Shown one piece after another: positions 7,735 through 15,060 of a DNA stretch of 64,000 nucleotides. The DNA is taken from contig CBDHEY010000004.1 in assembly GCA_965262305.1 (NCBI GenBank), forward strand, positions 372,001 to 436,000. The letters run 5' to 3'. A program made the position numbers and the translations under genes. The stretch's first letter is position 1; each line of letters begins with the position of its first letter. Source of the DNA: CBDHEY01 sp965262305. Its GTDB lineage: Bacteria; Pseudomonadota; Gammaproteobacteria; Pseudomonadales; Cellvibrionaceae. The notes beneath the pieces are model-generated. The model did not search any database, was not told the DNA's origin, and saw only the letters and a program-made list of their open reading frames with translations.

Positions 7735-8136
7735 ATGATAGATGAATTGAGATTAAGTGTACTTTTTAAAGGTGATAAATTTTCACCGAAAAAAGCAGAA
7801 GAACAAACTGGTGTCTCTCTCCGAAATAAGCTTGAAGTTGATGATATACCTGAAAGAGGTCCATACAAAGGAAAGCCAATACCATATGGTAAAGGAGTGT
7901 TAGAAGTACCCAAAGAAATTCCTTATGGCCAGCGAATTATGTGGCTAGTAAAAGTTCTTGAACCAAACTTAGAAAGAATATATAGCTTAGGTGCGGAGCC
8001 GACACAAATCTATGCTGGGTATTTCTATAAAGACCAATGTAACTTTGAATTTTCACCGCAGGAAATTCAAGCTATAGCAAAACTAGACATAGAATTTGGT
8101 ATATCATGTTATGACGTATCCGATGACGAAGAATAA
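7735..8136 (+). CDS. Cassette 6: DUF4279 family protein
   Basis: 133 residues starting 8 bases after the attC core. It follows the DUF4279 pattern: an N-terminal strand with LFKGDKFSPKKAEEQTGV, a central WLVKVLEP, then a helix and a final CNFEFSPQEIQAIAKLDIEFGISCYD. Family members are small soluble proteins of unknown role, frequent in cassettes and near toxin-immunity loci. No catalytic residues are apparent. Confidence 0.78.
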   Translation: MIDELRLSVLFKGDKFSPKKAEEQTGVSLRNKLEVDDIPERGPYKGKPIPYGKGVLEVPKEIPYGQRIMWLVKVLEPNLERIYSLGAEPTQIYAGYFYKDQCNFEFSPQEIQAIAKLDIEFGISCYDVSDDEE

Positions 8137-8139
8137 TCA

Positions 8140-8238
8140 CACTAACAAAGCCATTAAATTCGTTCCAGCCGCAAAAAACGCGGCTTCCACCGGACTGCCT
8201 ACGCGTTGCTTCGGCATCCTTTTATGGCGGCGTTATGT
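8140..8238 (+). repeat. attC site 6
   Basis: CACTAAC to GTTATGT, 99 bp; the centre contains GCCGCAAAAAACGCGGC and a second arm pair around TGCCTACGCGTTGCTTCGGCA. Confidence 0.8.
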
Positions 8239-8256
8239 GAACTTATAACGGAAATT

Positions 8257-8559
8257 ATGAAAACTATTCTATCAATTTGCTTAATCCTTTTTGTAAATGT
8301 CGTATTTTCACATAGTAATTGGACGGATTACATTGAGACCGAGCAGGCACGGCAGGACAGTATCGAAAAGGAGGGAAAAATAAAAATGTGTGTTGAAAAA
8401 CTGTACCTGAAAGATATAGTTGCTGTTAATGTTGAATGTGAAAGTAGCATTAAACGAAGTTCTTATGAGCTAGAAAAATGTGTTCTTTTGATGACAAATA
8501 AAATTAAAAATAAACGTAAAAATGGTTATTTTCGTGAAATTTGTACAAAGGGAGAGTGA
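8257..8559 (+). CDS. Cassette 7: small secreted protein
   Basis: 100 residues from ATG 8257; longer frames begin inside the attC site and are unlikely. A signal peptide is clear (MKTILSICLILFVNVVFS). The mature part is short, charged and has four Cys (MCVEKLY.., NVECES.., EKCVLL.., EICTKGE) that could form two periplasmic disulfides. No family recognised. Confidence 0.7.
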   Translation: MKTILSICLILFVNVVFSHSNWTDYIETEQARQDSIEKEGKIKMCVEKLYLKDIVAVNVECESSIKRSSYELEKCVLLMTNKIKNKRKNGYFREICTKGE

Positions 8560-8561
8560 GC

Positions 8562-8656
8562 ACATAACAAGTAAATCATGTTCGCGGCAAAGCCGCAGGA
8601 CGCATTAAAGCTGCTTCGCAGCAAAATACAATGCGCCTCATATTTAGGCGTTAAAT
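8562..8656 (+). repeat. attC site 7
   Basis: ACATAAC to GTTAAAT, 95 bp; GCGGCAAAGCCGC and GCTGCTTCGCAGC hairpins lie in the centre, with AAATCATG / TATTTAGG flanking arms. Confidence 0.8.
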
Positions 8657-8661
8657 GCCAA

Positions 8662-9141
8662 ATGAAAAACTTTGCCAAATTGATAATTATGTGGAGCTTT
8701 ATTATGTCTGGAGTTAGCGCAGAAGACCTTTATTTTACTGCTACAGGCGAAGAAAATGGAAAGCCGCTCATTTTTAGAAGCTTACAATCTGTGCCAGAAG
8801 GATCGAAAGAATCGGATTATCCTTTTCTAATTTCTATCTATTGGCCTTATACGCCAGCAAATGACGGTGGAATGCCTGATGCAGAGGCAAACGAAGCTCA
8901 AATAGTTTTCGAAGATGCGTTAAAACACTTGGATAAAACGGGCATAAGCCACCTAATGCTAGTTGTAACAGGAAACGGCAGAAAAGAATGGCATTGGTAT
9001 GTCAAAGATATCGAAGACTGGATGCAAGGTCTAAATGATGCCCTAGCAGGAAAGCCGGTATTTCCTATTGAAATTGAAAACTCAAAACAGCCAGATTGGT
9101 CGCTATATCACAAATTCGTTTCTGGCGTAAATGGCATTTAA
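8662..9141 (+). CDS. Cassette 8: secreted DUF695-like protein
   Basis: 159 residues from ATG 8662; a frame open from 8578 lies in attC and is rejected as the start. Signal peptide MKNFAKLIIMWSFIMSGVSA. The mature part has DUF695-like features: YPFLISIYWPYTPANDGGMPD, then EWHWYVKDIEDWMQGLNDAL and the HxxxQPDWSLY-like end. DUF695 proteins are of unknown function, usually cytoplasmic; a secreted version is notable. The stop codon lies in the attC 5' box. Confidence 0.75.
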   Translation: MKNFAKLIIMWSFIMSGVSAEDLYFTATGEENGKPLIFRSLQSVPEGSKESDYPFLISIYWPYTPANDGGMPDAEANEAQIVFEDALKHLDKTGISHLMLVVTGNGRKEWHWYVKDIEDWMQGLNDALAGKPVFPIEIENSKQPDWSLYHKFVSGVNGI

Positions 9142-9204
9142 CAAGCAACTGCAGCGGAACAAATTTCGCTGCGCTCAATTTGCCCGCTGAGTTGGGCGTT
9201 ATGT
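9136..9204 (+). repeat. attC site 8
   Basis: ATTTAAC to GTTATGT, 69 bp; AACAAGCAACTGCAGCGG pairs with CCGCTGAGTTGGGCGTT. Confidence 0.85.
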
Positions 9205-9208
9205 GTAA

Positions 9209-9493
9209 ATGAGCATGAAATATAAAACGGTCGGAATATTCTCGAACGAAACAGAGCAAGATATGACGCTTTGCCTCGAGATGTCCTGCGAGGAAGTAAT
9301 ACTTAGCCCTGGGCATGAAGTAGAATTACTAGCCGAAGATGTTGAGGAGTGTTTCCCCTTCAATATACTTTACCATAGTGACTCATTACAGATTTATCCA
9401 AAGAATGGATCACCTGAATGGCTTTTACGTTTTCAAGGTAAGGATATTGTTCCAAGTTATCCAACAAAGTTATCCGAACATGAAACGGAGTAA
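9209..9493 (+). CDS. Cassette 9: hypothetical protein
   Basis: 94 residues, starting ATG 9209 just after the attC core (a second ATG two codons on). It reads as a compact beta-rich soluble protein (TVGIFSNETEQDMTLCLEMSCEEVILSPGHEVELLAED..), reminiscent of small cassette proteins but not assigned. The last 16 codons and stop are the 57-bp segment shared with cassette 2. Confidence 0.65.
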   Translation: MSMKYKTVGIFSNETEQDMTLCLEMSCEEVILSPGHEVELLAEDVEECFPFNILYHSDSLQIYPKNGSPEWLLRFQGKDIVPSYPTKLSEHETE

Positions 9494-9497
9494 ACAC
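9441..9497 (+). repeat. 57-bp segment shared with 5399-5455
   Basis: Second copy of the exact repeat. Here it runs directly into the attC 5' box (ACATAAC at 9496), as expected for a native gene end. Confidence 0.9.
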
Positions 9498-9567
9498 ATA
9501 ACAAGCAAAGGCAGCATCGCCCTACGGCTGGACGCGCTAACGCGCGCCGCTGCTTTGGGCGTTAGCT
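9496..9567 (+). repeat. attC site 9
   Basis: ACATAAC to GTTAGCT, 72 bp; AACAAGCAAAGGCAGC pairs with GCTGCTTTGGGCGTT. Confidence 0.88.
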
Positions 9568-9573
9568 ACCACT

Positions 9574-10002
9574 ATGAACGACCCTAGGGAAAGATTATCA
9601 AGACTGCTTAAAGAGCCGATAGAGCCATATGACCAAGACTGGGAATGGGTTGTTTCAGATTGTGAGCGAGTTTGGGATTACATTAAGCTGTATCAAAAGC
9701 CGTTTCTAAACAATTACGAAAGGAACTTGTTAATGGAAATGATGCTTCAAGCAGTTAATGATATAAAAGTTGAGCATGGATTTATGCCGAGATTTTGGCA
9801 TAGGGTTAAGTTCTTACTGAAAAATAACTTTCATATACACAAAACAACAATTGAATACTGGGGTAACATTGGTAGAGAGTTTACGCCTGCCTATTATTCT
9901 TGGTCTATTCAAAAAGAAATTCGGCGTTTATATTGGAGTCAAGCAGCTAACAAGGTTATCTACCGGACTCCATTTCCGTCGCTTGGTTTTTGTGCTGAAT
10001 AG
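9574..10002 (+). CDS. Cassette 10: hypothetical protein
   Basis: 142 residues from ATG 9574. The protein is helical and charged, with several Trp (DWEWVVSDCERVWDYI, PRFWHRVKFLL, YYSWSIQKEIRRLYW). The last 18 residues or so are encoded by the attC site, so the ancestral stop was probably lost or the gene evolved to end inside the site. No signal peptide or membrane segment. Family not recognised. Confidence 0.65.
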   Translation: MNDPRERLSRLLKEPIEPYDQDWEWVVSDCERVWDYIKLYQKPFLNNYERNLLMEMMLQAVNDIKVEHGFMPRFWHRVKFLLKNNFHIHKTTIEYWGNIGREFTPAYYSWSIQKEIRRLYWSQAANKVIYRTPFPSLGFCAE

Positions 10003-10050
10003 CACAAAAATCCAACCAACTACAATTCGCCGGTAATAACGGCGTTATGT
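9945..10050 (+). repeat. attC site 10
   Basis: AGCTAAC to GTTATGT, 106 bp; TATCTACCGG pairs with CCGGTAATA, and the centre has TTTTTGTGCTGAATAGCACAAAAA. Confidence 0.85.
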
Positions 10051-10070
10051 GTAAAATGAACGAGGTATTA

Positions 10071-10475
10071 ATGAAATATCGAATAACTCTACTTTTGACG
10101 GTAGTTCTGCTTTCAACAAACATTGCTAGTGCCAATGATTTAGGTGCTTGTCAAAAGATATTTGCATTAAGTCAATCGGCTTTATCCAATAAAGCCAAAG
10201 GCATCAGCAAAGAGAGTTTGGTATCAGCTTTACCGCAAAAGACAGATAAAGTTGATCCAGAGCCACTCCGTTCCATGCGCGAAATTGTCGAAGAGGTATA
10301 TGGTTACAAAATTACAAATCAGTTTGCTTATTCGGTTTATCGCACAGAGCGCTGTGTGCTTCTTGAGGCAGGCAAAGCGCCGCCAATAAAATTTGGAGAA
10401 ATTTTGTCAAAGCTTAATTCTTGCAGCGATAAAGCTCCAGAATGTGCGATGCGGTTAGCTGGCAGCAAACCATAA
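10071..10475 (+). CDS. Cassette 11: small exported protein
   Basis: 134 residues from ATG 10071, chosen because CGAGG lies 5-9 bases upstream; in-frame ATGs at 10047 and 10056 overlap the attC core. Signal peptide MKYRITLLLTVVLLSTNIASA, then a helical periplasmic domain with four Cys (GACQKIF.., ERCVLL.., NSCSDK.., PECAMR) likely in disulfides. No family recognised. Confidence 0.68.
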   Translation: MKYRITLLLTVVLLSTNIASANDLGACQKIFALSQSALSNKAKGISKESLVSALPQKTDKVDPEPLRSMREIVEEVYGYKITNQFAYSVYRTERCVLLEAGKAPPIKFGEILSKLNSCSDKAPECAMRLAGSKP

Positions 10476-10478
10476 AAC

Positions 10479-10548
10479 ACATAACAAGCGCAGTCACTGG
10501 GACAAATTTCCGCTGCGATCCAATTTGCCCGTGCTGCGGGCGTTAAAT
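10479..10548 (+). repeat. attC site 11
   Basis: ACATAAC to GTTAAAT, 70 bp; GGGACAAATTTCCGC pairs with a GCGATCCAATTTGCCC arm, AACAAGCGCAG with GTGCTGCGGGCGTT. Confidence 0.85.
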
Positions 10549-10562
10549 TTCAAGGAAGCATA

Positions 10563-11351
10563 GTGCAAGAATCACGGAAACTAAAAGACTATCTGATAGA
10601 AAGGCCTAAACCAAAAGGTATAGATGTCCTTTGTGGTTTGAAGCATTTCGCAATCATTACTTACGCAGTACCTTCTGATAGGTTTCAAGGTATATTCCCC
10701 GACCGGTTTCAATTAGACACAGTTGAAATCAACGGTCAAGAGGTGGGGCTTATATCTGTAGTTCCATTTATTGATGTTGACTTTACTTCAGCAGTCTTTC
10801 CGTTTCCTAAATTTACAATGGGCCAAACAAACTATCGAATATACATTATCGACACTGAAACAGGTGAACGTTGTGTATGGTTCCTTGGTACTACTCTAGA
10901 TTCTTGGACGCTAGCGGTGCCAAGATACCTTTGGAATCTTCCATGGCATGCTGGAAAAGTTAGCTTTGACTGTACTCTCAATGAAGTTAATGGCTTGTAT
11001 GAAAAGTACCATATGGAAACTGAATCCGAGTGGGCTGAAGCGTCAGTTGATTTAGTTCAATCGGAATCTGATTTGTTAAAATTCCCAGGCTTCCCCGATG
11101 TTGAATCTGCCTTGGTATATCTAACGCATCCGTTAGCTGGATTTTATCATCGAAGAGATAATAAGTTGGGTACATATCGTGTGTGGCACAAAGAGCTTGA
11201 GGTTAAGCCTGCCACGCTAAAATCAGCTAATTTCAAACTTTTATCTGATCTTGGTATTGTTAAAGAAGAAGAGCAAAGCAATCCCTATAGTGTATTAATC
11301 GAGCCAATAAATGAATTTACCATATACCTGCCTCCTACCATTGTCGGGTAA
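10563..11351 (+). CDS. Cassette 12: DUF2071 (YqjF-like) family protein
   Basis: 262 residues from GTG 10563, with AAGGA 8 bases upstream. It has the DUF2071/COG2071 layout: LKHFAIITYAVPSDRFQGIFPDRF near the start, VVPFIDVDF in the middle, NYRIYIID..GERCVWFLGTTLDSWTLAVPRY, and a C-terminal strand set. These are soluble proteins of unknown function with a lipocalin-like or acetoacetate-decarboxylase-like fold. One of the largest cassette genes here and apparently intact. Confidence 0.78.
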   Translation: MQESRKLKDYLIERPKPKGIDVLCGLKHFAIITYAVPSDRFQGIFPDRFQLDTVEINGQEVGLISVVPFIDVDFTSAVFPFPKFTMGQTNYRIYIIDTETGERCVWFLGTTLDSWTLAVPRYLWNLPWHAGKVSFDCTLNEVNGLYEKYHMETESEWAEASVDLVQSESDLLKFPGFPDVESALVYLTHPLAGFYHRRDNKLGTYRVWHKELEVKPATLKSANFKLLSDLGIVKEEEQSNPYSVLIEPINEFTIYLPPTIVG

Positions 11352-11353
11352 AA

Positions 11354-11464
11354 ATTTAACAAACAGCTCAATCCGACCTCCACTACGTTGCTCGTTTTGT
11401 GCTTTTTCGCTACGCTCGCACAAAACAATCAACTCCGTTCCGGCGGCTTAGCTGGGCACTAACT
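11354..11464 (+). repeat. attC site 12 (degenerate 3' end)
   Basis: ATTTAAC at the left is good. The right end reads GGGCACTAACT where GGGCGTTAACT is expected, so the crossover triplet GTT is lost. Internal arms TCGTTTTGTGC / GCACAAAACAA are long and intact. Confidence 0.7.
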
Positions 11465-11480
11465 TTCCAAAGGGACTGCC

Positions 11481-12290
11481 GTGATCCTATACAAATACAT
11501 GTCCTTTGAAGCCGCAAGAGCAGTAATTGATAATGAATCAATTGGGTTTTCATGTTTGGAAGACCTTAATGACCCATTTGAATGCACCGCTTTTGGTTTT
11601 TCAGACGATAAAGAGTCATTGGTAACTGCTAGCGTAGCTACAAATGCATGTAAGAATCGGTTCTCTAGGAACTACGGGGTGCTATCTTTAACGAGGAGAC
11701 CCTTAAATAGTTTAATGTGGTCACATTATGGAGATGAACATCGGGGAGTTGTTCTAGGCTTTGACGTTGATATTGCAGGTTTTTCTAACCTAGAAGCGTG
11801 TGTAATTCCCAGCCAGTATGGAGAAGTAATTTATTCAGCTACTAAACCACATAAAGACTTGCCAATTATTAGTGAAAATAATCTCATGACTATAGGGAAA
11901 AAGCTGAAATTTGATTCCGATGCATTTAATCTCGTAAAAAGAGCATTCTTATACAAATCAAATGAATGGAGTTATGAAGAAGAAGTAAGGGTAGTAAAAA
12001 ATATATCAGAAATACCCTTTGGTTATCATACTACCCAAGGCCGCCATTGTGAGTGGACTAAAATTAGCGTTGCGGGCCGCCCTCTATTTTGCTTTGACAT
12101 TCCGGTGACTTCGATAAAAGAAATATACTTAGGTCGTCATATTTATAAAAATGTAACAAAGAAAAAAGCTCTTACTGAAGAAGAACTAAAATACATACTG
12201 ACCAGTTGGAGAAAAATGGATGTTAAGCTTATGCAATGTAATCCAGATTTACATTCATGGCAGCTCATGGCTCACCCCTCAATTAACTGA
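11481..12290 (+). CDS. Cassette 13: DUF2971 family protein
   Basis: 269 residues from GTG 11481 with AAAGGGA 8-14 bases upstream. The start ILYKYMSFEAARAVID and LEDLNDPFEC, then CLS-type GVLSLTRRPLNSLMWSHYGDEHRGVVLGFD, are the hallmark DUF2971 motifs, followed by YEEEVRVVK and IKEIYLGRH. The family is common in accessory regions and beside defence genes, but no activity is established. Appears intact. Its own ribosome site suggests it can be translated independently of neighbours. Confidence 0.85.
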   Translation: MILYKYMSFEAARAVIDNESIGFSCLEDLNDPFECTAFGFSDDKESLVTASVATNACKNRFSRNYGVLSLTRRPLNSLMWSHYGDEHRGVVLGFDVDIAGFSNLEACVIPSQYGEVIYSATKPHKDLPIISENNLMTIGKKLKFDSDAFNLVKRAFLYKSNEWSYEEEVRVVKNISEIPFGYHTTQGRHCEWTKISVAGRPLFCFDIPVTSIKEIYLGRHIYKNVTKKKALTEEELKYILTSWRKMDVKLMQCNPDLHSWQLMAHPSIN

Positions 12291-12363
12291 AGCTAACAAG
12301 CGCATGTTTGTCGGATTGTTTTTCCGCTGCGCTTCAAACCAACCGCAAATGCGGGCGCTAGCA
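12291..12363 (+). repeat. attC site 13
   Basis: AGCTAAC to GCTAGCA, 73 bp; ACAAGCGCATGTTTG pairs with CGCAAATGCGGGCG. The 3' core has GCT instead of GTT. Confidence 0.78.
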
Positions 12364-12368
12364 TCATT

Positions 12369-13040
12369 ATGAATTATCTTTTATTAACTCTTATTGTGCT
12401 TTCTTCTTCGGTCCATTCCGAAGAAAGTATCTGTTACGGTACAACATCTTCTGGAAGACTAGAGGGCGGCGTGAAATTGCCAAGCAAAGGTAAGAATTTC
12501 GTAAGCTATAGCTTAACTGCGGAACTAATGGGAAGAACTTATGTTCACTCTAAAGTTAAAGAAATTATTATCGATTCATATAAGATATTGGAAGTAGAGC
12601 AACCGCGAAAAGTTTACAAATTTGCCGAAACGGGATTTAAAAATGGAGGTCAGTTTAAACCTCATAAAACTCACAGAAATGGACTATCCGTAGATTTTAT
12701 GACCCCGGTAGTAAACGAAAAGGGTGAGTCTGCACATTTACCAACTAACTTATTGAATAAGTTGGGTTATAACATAGAGTTCGACGTAAATAATAAATAT
12801 AAAAAATATTCAATAGATTTTGAAGCTTTGGCTGCGCATATTGTTGCGCTAGACAAAACAGCAAAGAAAAAAGGCTATGGATTATGGCGTGTAATATTTG
12901 ATCCTAAGCTCCAAGGCTATTTATTTAAAACTAAATACGCAGAATACTTAAAAGAAAATATTAATTTTTCTAAAAAACGTTCGTGGGTCAGGCATGATGA
13001 GCACTACCATATCGATTTTGCGATCCCGTGCCTAAAATGA
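12369..13040 (+). CDS. Cassette 14: exported LAS-type zinc metallopeptidase
   Basis: 223 residues with a signal peptide (MNYLLLTLIVLSSSVHS). Two motifs match the zinc site of LAS peptidases (MepA, VanY, lysostaphin-like group): H102-x6-D109 (THRNGLSVDF) and E211-H212-Y-H214 (DEHYHIDF), with ISxH-like context between. LAS enzymes cleave peptidoglycan cross-links in the periplasm. The arrangement resembles penicillin-insensitive murein endopeptidase MepA but the body is shorter. Substrate unproven; it could remodel the cell's own wall or attack competitors. Confidence 0.78.
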   Translation: MNYLLLTLIVLSSSVHSEESICYGTTSSGRLEGGVKLPSKGKNFVSYSLTAELMGRTYVHSKVKEIIIDSYKILEVEQPRKVYKFAETGFKNGGQFKPHKTHRNGLSVDFMTPVVNEKGESAHLPTNLLNKLGYNIEFDVNNKYKKYSIDFEALAAHIVALDKTAKKKGYGLWRVIFDPKLQGYLFKTKYAEYLKENINFSKKRSWVRHDEHYHIDFAIPCLK

Positions 13041-13143
13041 TTCTAACAAAGCGCTCAACTGGACGTTCTTGTCATCGCTCAATTTGAGTTTAAATAACAC
13101 AAATTAATAAATAACAGAAACGCCCGTTAACGCGGCGTTAAGT
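13041..13143 (+). repeat. attC site 14
   Basis: TTCTAAC to GTTAAGT, 103 bp; left AACAAAGCGC is opposed by GTTAACGCGGCGTT. The central part is AT-rich and poorly paired. Confidence 0.7.
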
Positions 13144-13149
13144 GTCATT

Positions 13150-13437
13150 ATGAATCGCATAGCACGAGTACTACTAAGCATTTTCTTGAACGCGTGTGCG
13201 TCGGTTGGGGTTTGTGATTATCCGTTTGCTGAAAAAGGTTGGTACTCTGTATCTAAGCCACCAAGCGAAATAGTAGATGAATTTAATGTCCAGAGTTTTT
13301 GGTTTGCCGATGAAAAAGGTAATTTCTTGGCATGTGGAAATTTAGTGGGTAAAAAACACTGTGGAAATATTTATCAAATTTTTTCTAAGCAAAGTAATGG
13401 TGGTTTTAGGGAAGAAGAAATAGTATGTATGCTGTAG
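13150..13437 (+). CDS. Cassette 15: small lipoprotein
   Basis: 95 residues from ATG 13150. The N-terminus has a lipobox-like LNAC (Cys16) after a hydrophobic run, so the product is probably a lipoprotein of the envelope. The rest (SFWFADEKGNFLACGNLVGKKHCG..REEEIVCML) has a Cys pattern recalling other small cassette lipoproteins. No function known. Confidence 0.7.
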   Translation: MNRIARVLLSIFLNACASVGVCDYPFAEKGWYSVSKPPSEIVDEFNVQSFWFADEKGNFLACGNLVGKKHCGNIYQIFSKQSNGGFREEEIVCML

Positions 13438-13443
13438 TAAAAC

Positions 13444-13507
13444 ACTTAACAAATTTAGCCAGTTCCGGGCTGGACCTCCATTACGGCCGCTGCTAAATGC
13501 ATAAGCC
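13444..13507 (+). repeat. attC site 15 (degenerate 3' end)
   Basis: ACTTAAC at the left; the right end reads AATGCATAAGCC where a GCGTTAAGCC-like core is expected, suggesting a small deletion/mutation. AACAAATTTAGC pairs with GCTAAATGC. Confidence 0.65.
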
Positions 13508-13513
13508 ATCTTT

Positions 13514-14050
13514 ATGAATATTTACGAAAAAGTCCAAACAGCCAAAGATGAAGAATTATTTGACCTAGTTTTATCAGATAGTGATATCGAACTTGATGGC
13601 GTATGGGGCATCATAGAAAAATACAAAAAAGAATATCCTTCATTAGAAAAACTATGGTCCAGTCATAATCCTGGCGAAACTATAAAGAAAATAGACAACG
13701 AAATACCGGGAAAATGTATACTTTTTATTGCAGCAACAAACGGTACTGACTCGCTGGCATTTAAGCTTTTAGATATCGCTGAGCACGAAAAGAATAAAAA
13801 AAGATATGGAATTTCATATGCTTCTAATTACGTTCCCGTTTTAGAATTACCAAATCTATGGAACACTTCAGGGTATGAAATAGATCAAAGTATAGAAAAG
13901 TATGCACAAAAGAATGTTACACCAATTGTTTACACTTTGAATTGGGCTTTATCAGGTATAAATCTATTAAATAACTTACTTTTACAGCATTTTTGGTTAT
14001 TTTGCATTAGTGTATTTTGTTTATTGGTTATCTTTATCCTTTTAAATTAA
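13514..14050 (+). CDS. Cassette 16: hypothetical protein with C-terminal membrane anchor
   Basis: 178 residues. A soluble charged N-terminal part of about 140 residues (IYEKVQTAKDEELFDLVLSDSDIELDGVWGIIEKYKKEYP..) is followed by a hydrophobic C-terminal segment (HFWLFCISVFCLLVIFILLN), giving a tail-anchored topology with the domain in the cytoplasm. Not assigned to a family. Confidence 0.65.
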   Translation: MNIYEKVQTAKDEELFDLVLSDSDIELDGVWGIIEKYKKEYPSLEKLWSSHNPGETIKKIDNEIPGKCILFIAATNGTDSLAFKLLDIAEHEKNKKRYGISYASNYVPVLELPNLWNTSGYEIDQSIEKYAQKNVTPIVYTLNWALSGINLLNNLLLQHFWLFCISVFCLLVIFILLN

Positions 14051-14051
14051 T

Positions 14052-14111
14052 GGCTAACAAAGTTATCACGCACGACCTACACTGCATTGATTGTTTATAA
14101 CGACGTTAAGC
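14052..14111 (+). repeat. attC site 16
   Basis: GGCTAAC to GTTAAGC, 60 bp; AACAAAGTTAT is opposed by TTATAACGACGTT. Confidence 0.78.
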
Positions 14112-14121
14112 ATCACAAACT

Positions 14122-14661
14122 ATGGATATCCGAGTAGACAACGAAATATCGCTTGAATTACTCCGAGAGGATCATGCGCAGGAGTTATTCGAACTGACAG
14201 ACTCAAATCGCGAGTATTTGAGGAAATGGCTTCCGTGGCTAGATTTTACTAACTCGGTCTCAGACACGACGAAATTTATTGAATCAACAATTGAGCAATT
14301 TGAAAATAGGCAAGGACCTCAATTTGCGTTGAAATACAATGGAGTACTATGTGGTGTGAATGGCTTTCATAAGATAGATACTCTTCATAAAAGTGGTGCA
14401 ATTGGCTATTGGCTCTCTAAACCGTATAACGGGAAAGGCATCATTACTAAAAGCGCTAAAGAATTGCTAAAAATTGGTTTTGATGAATACTCCTTGCACA
14501 AAATAGAAATCCATTGTGCCGAAGGTAATACAAAAAGTCGTGCTATAGCCGAGAGGTTGGGTTTTATTCATGAGGCAACGTTACGTGATTGTGAGTGGCT
14601 GTATACAAAGTATGTTAGCCATGCAATTTATTCAATGTTGGAATCAGAGTTCAATGCTTAA
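14122..14661 (+). CDS. Cassette 17: RimJ/RimL-type GNAT acetyltransferase
   Basis: 179 residues, the usual length for RimJ/RimL and SpeG-like GNAT enzymes that acetylate amino groups with acetyl-CoA. LRKWLPWLD near residue 33 and SGAIGYWLSKPYNGKGIITKSAKELLKIGFDEYSLHKIEIHCAEGN..AERLGFIHEATLRD follow the RimL signature, with the acetyl-CoA loop at YNGKGI. The target (ribosomal protein, antibiotic or metabolite) is not predictable. GNATs are common integron cargo. Confidence 0.88.
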   Translation: MDIRVDNEISLELLREDHAQELFELTDSNREYLRKWLPWLDFTNSVSDTTKFIESTIEQFENRQGPQFALKYNGVLCGVNGFHKIDTLHKSGAIGYWLSKPYNGKGIITKSAKELLKIGFDEYSLHKIEIHCAEGNTKSRAIAERLGFIHEATLRDCEWLYTKYVSHAIYSMLESEFNA

Positions 14662-14730
14662 CAAGTCAAAGCAGCAAGGGCGCTCTGCGCCGGGACAGCC
14701 TAACTGCTGCACCTGCTTGAAGCGTTATGC
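14656..14730 (+). repeat. attC site 17
   Basis: GCTTAAC to GTTATGC, 75 bp; AACAAGTCAAAGCAGCA pairs with TGCTGCACCTGCTTGAAGCGTT. Confidence 0.85.
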
Positions 14731-14753
14731 GACAAAGGGCATTCGAAACCTAA

Positions 14754-15008
14754 ATGATTAAATACATTGTTTTAATTGTTCTAATTATATTAACCGTAAT
14801 ATCTATCGGGTTTGCTGTATCGAGTACTAGTTGCGGATTTCATTTTGGAAACAACTGTTTTAATGTTTGGAGTCTAATTAGTATATCGATAGCCTTCTTT
14901 TCCATTGTATTAGCACTAGTTATTATTCTTAAAACCTTTAATCTTAAACAATCTGTTAATACTTATGGCTCAGAATCATTAACACAAAATAATACGGATA
15001 TTGGGTAA
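14754..15008 (+). CDS. Cassette 18: small membrane protein
   Basis: 84 residues with two transmembrane segments (about 4-26 and 39-63) and a loop with STSCGFHFGNNCFNVW, whose two Cys may pair in the periplasm. The cytoplasmic tail is polar. No family recognised. Confidence 0.65.
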   Translation: MIKYIVLIVLIILTVISIGFAVSSTSCGFHFGNNCFNVWSLISISIAFFSIVLALVIILKTFNLKQSVNTYGSESLTQNNTDIG

Positions 15009-15027
15009 TCTAAATTTGGCATATATC

Positions 15028-15046
15028 GCATAACAAATAGCTCAAT
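15028..15046 (+). repeat. Truncated attC site 18
   Basis: Only the 5' part GCATAACAAATAGCTCAA is present. No 3' core follows before the next gene, so cassettes 18 and 19 are fused into one composite unit. Confidence 0.6.
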
Positions 15047-15060
15047 AAATGGAGAATGAA

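Noticed and set aside
8206..8256. Extended start for the cassette 7 gene inside attC site 6
   Set aside because: The extra residues are encoded by the recombination site; ATG 8257 gives a proper signal peptide.
8578..8661. Extended start for the cassette 8 gene inside attC site 7
   Set aside because: ATG 8662 opens a clean signal peptide; upstream residues are attC-encoded.
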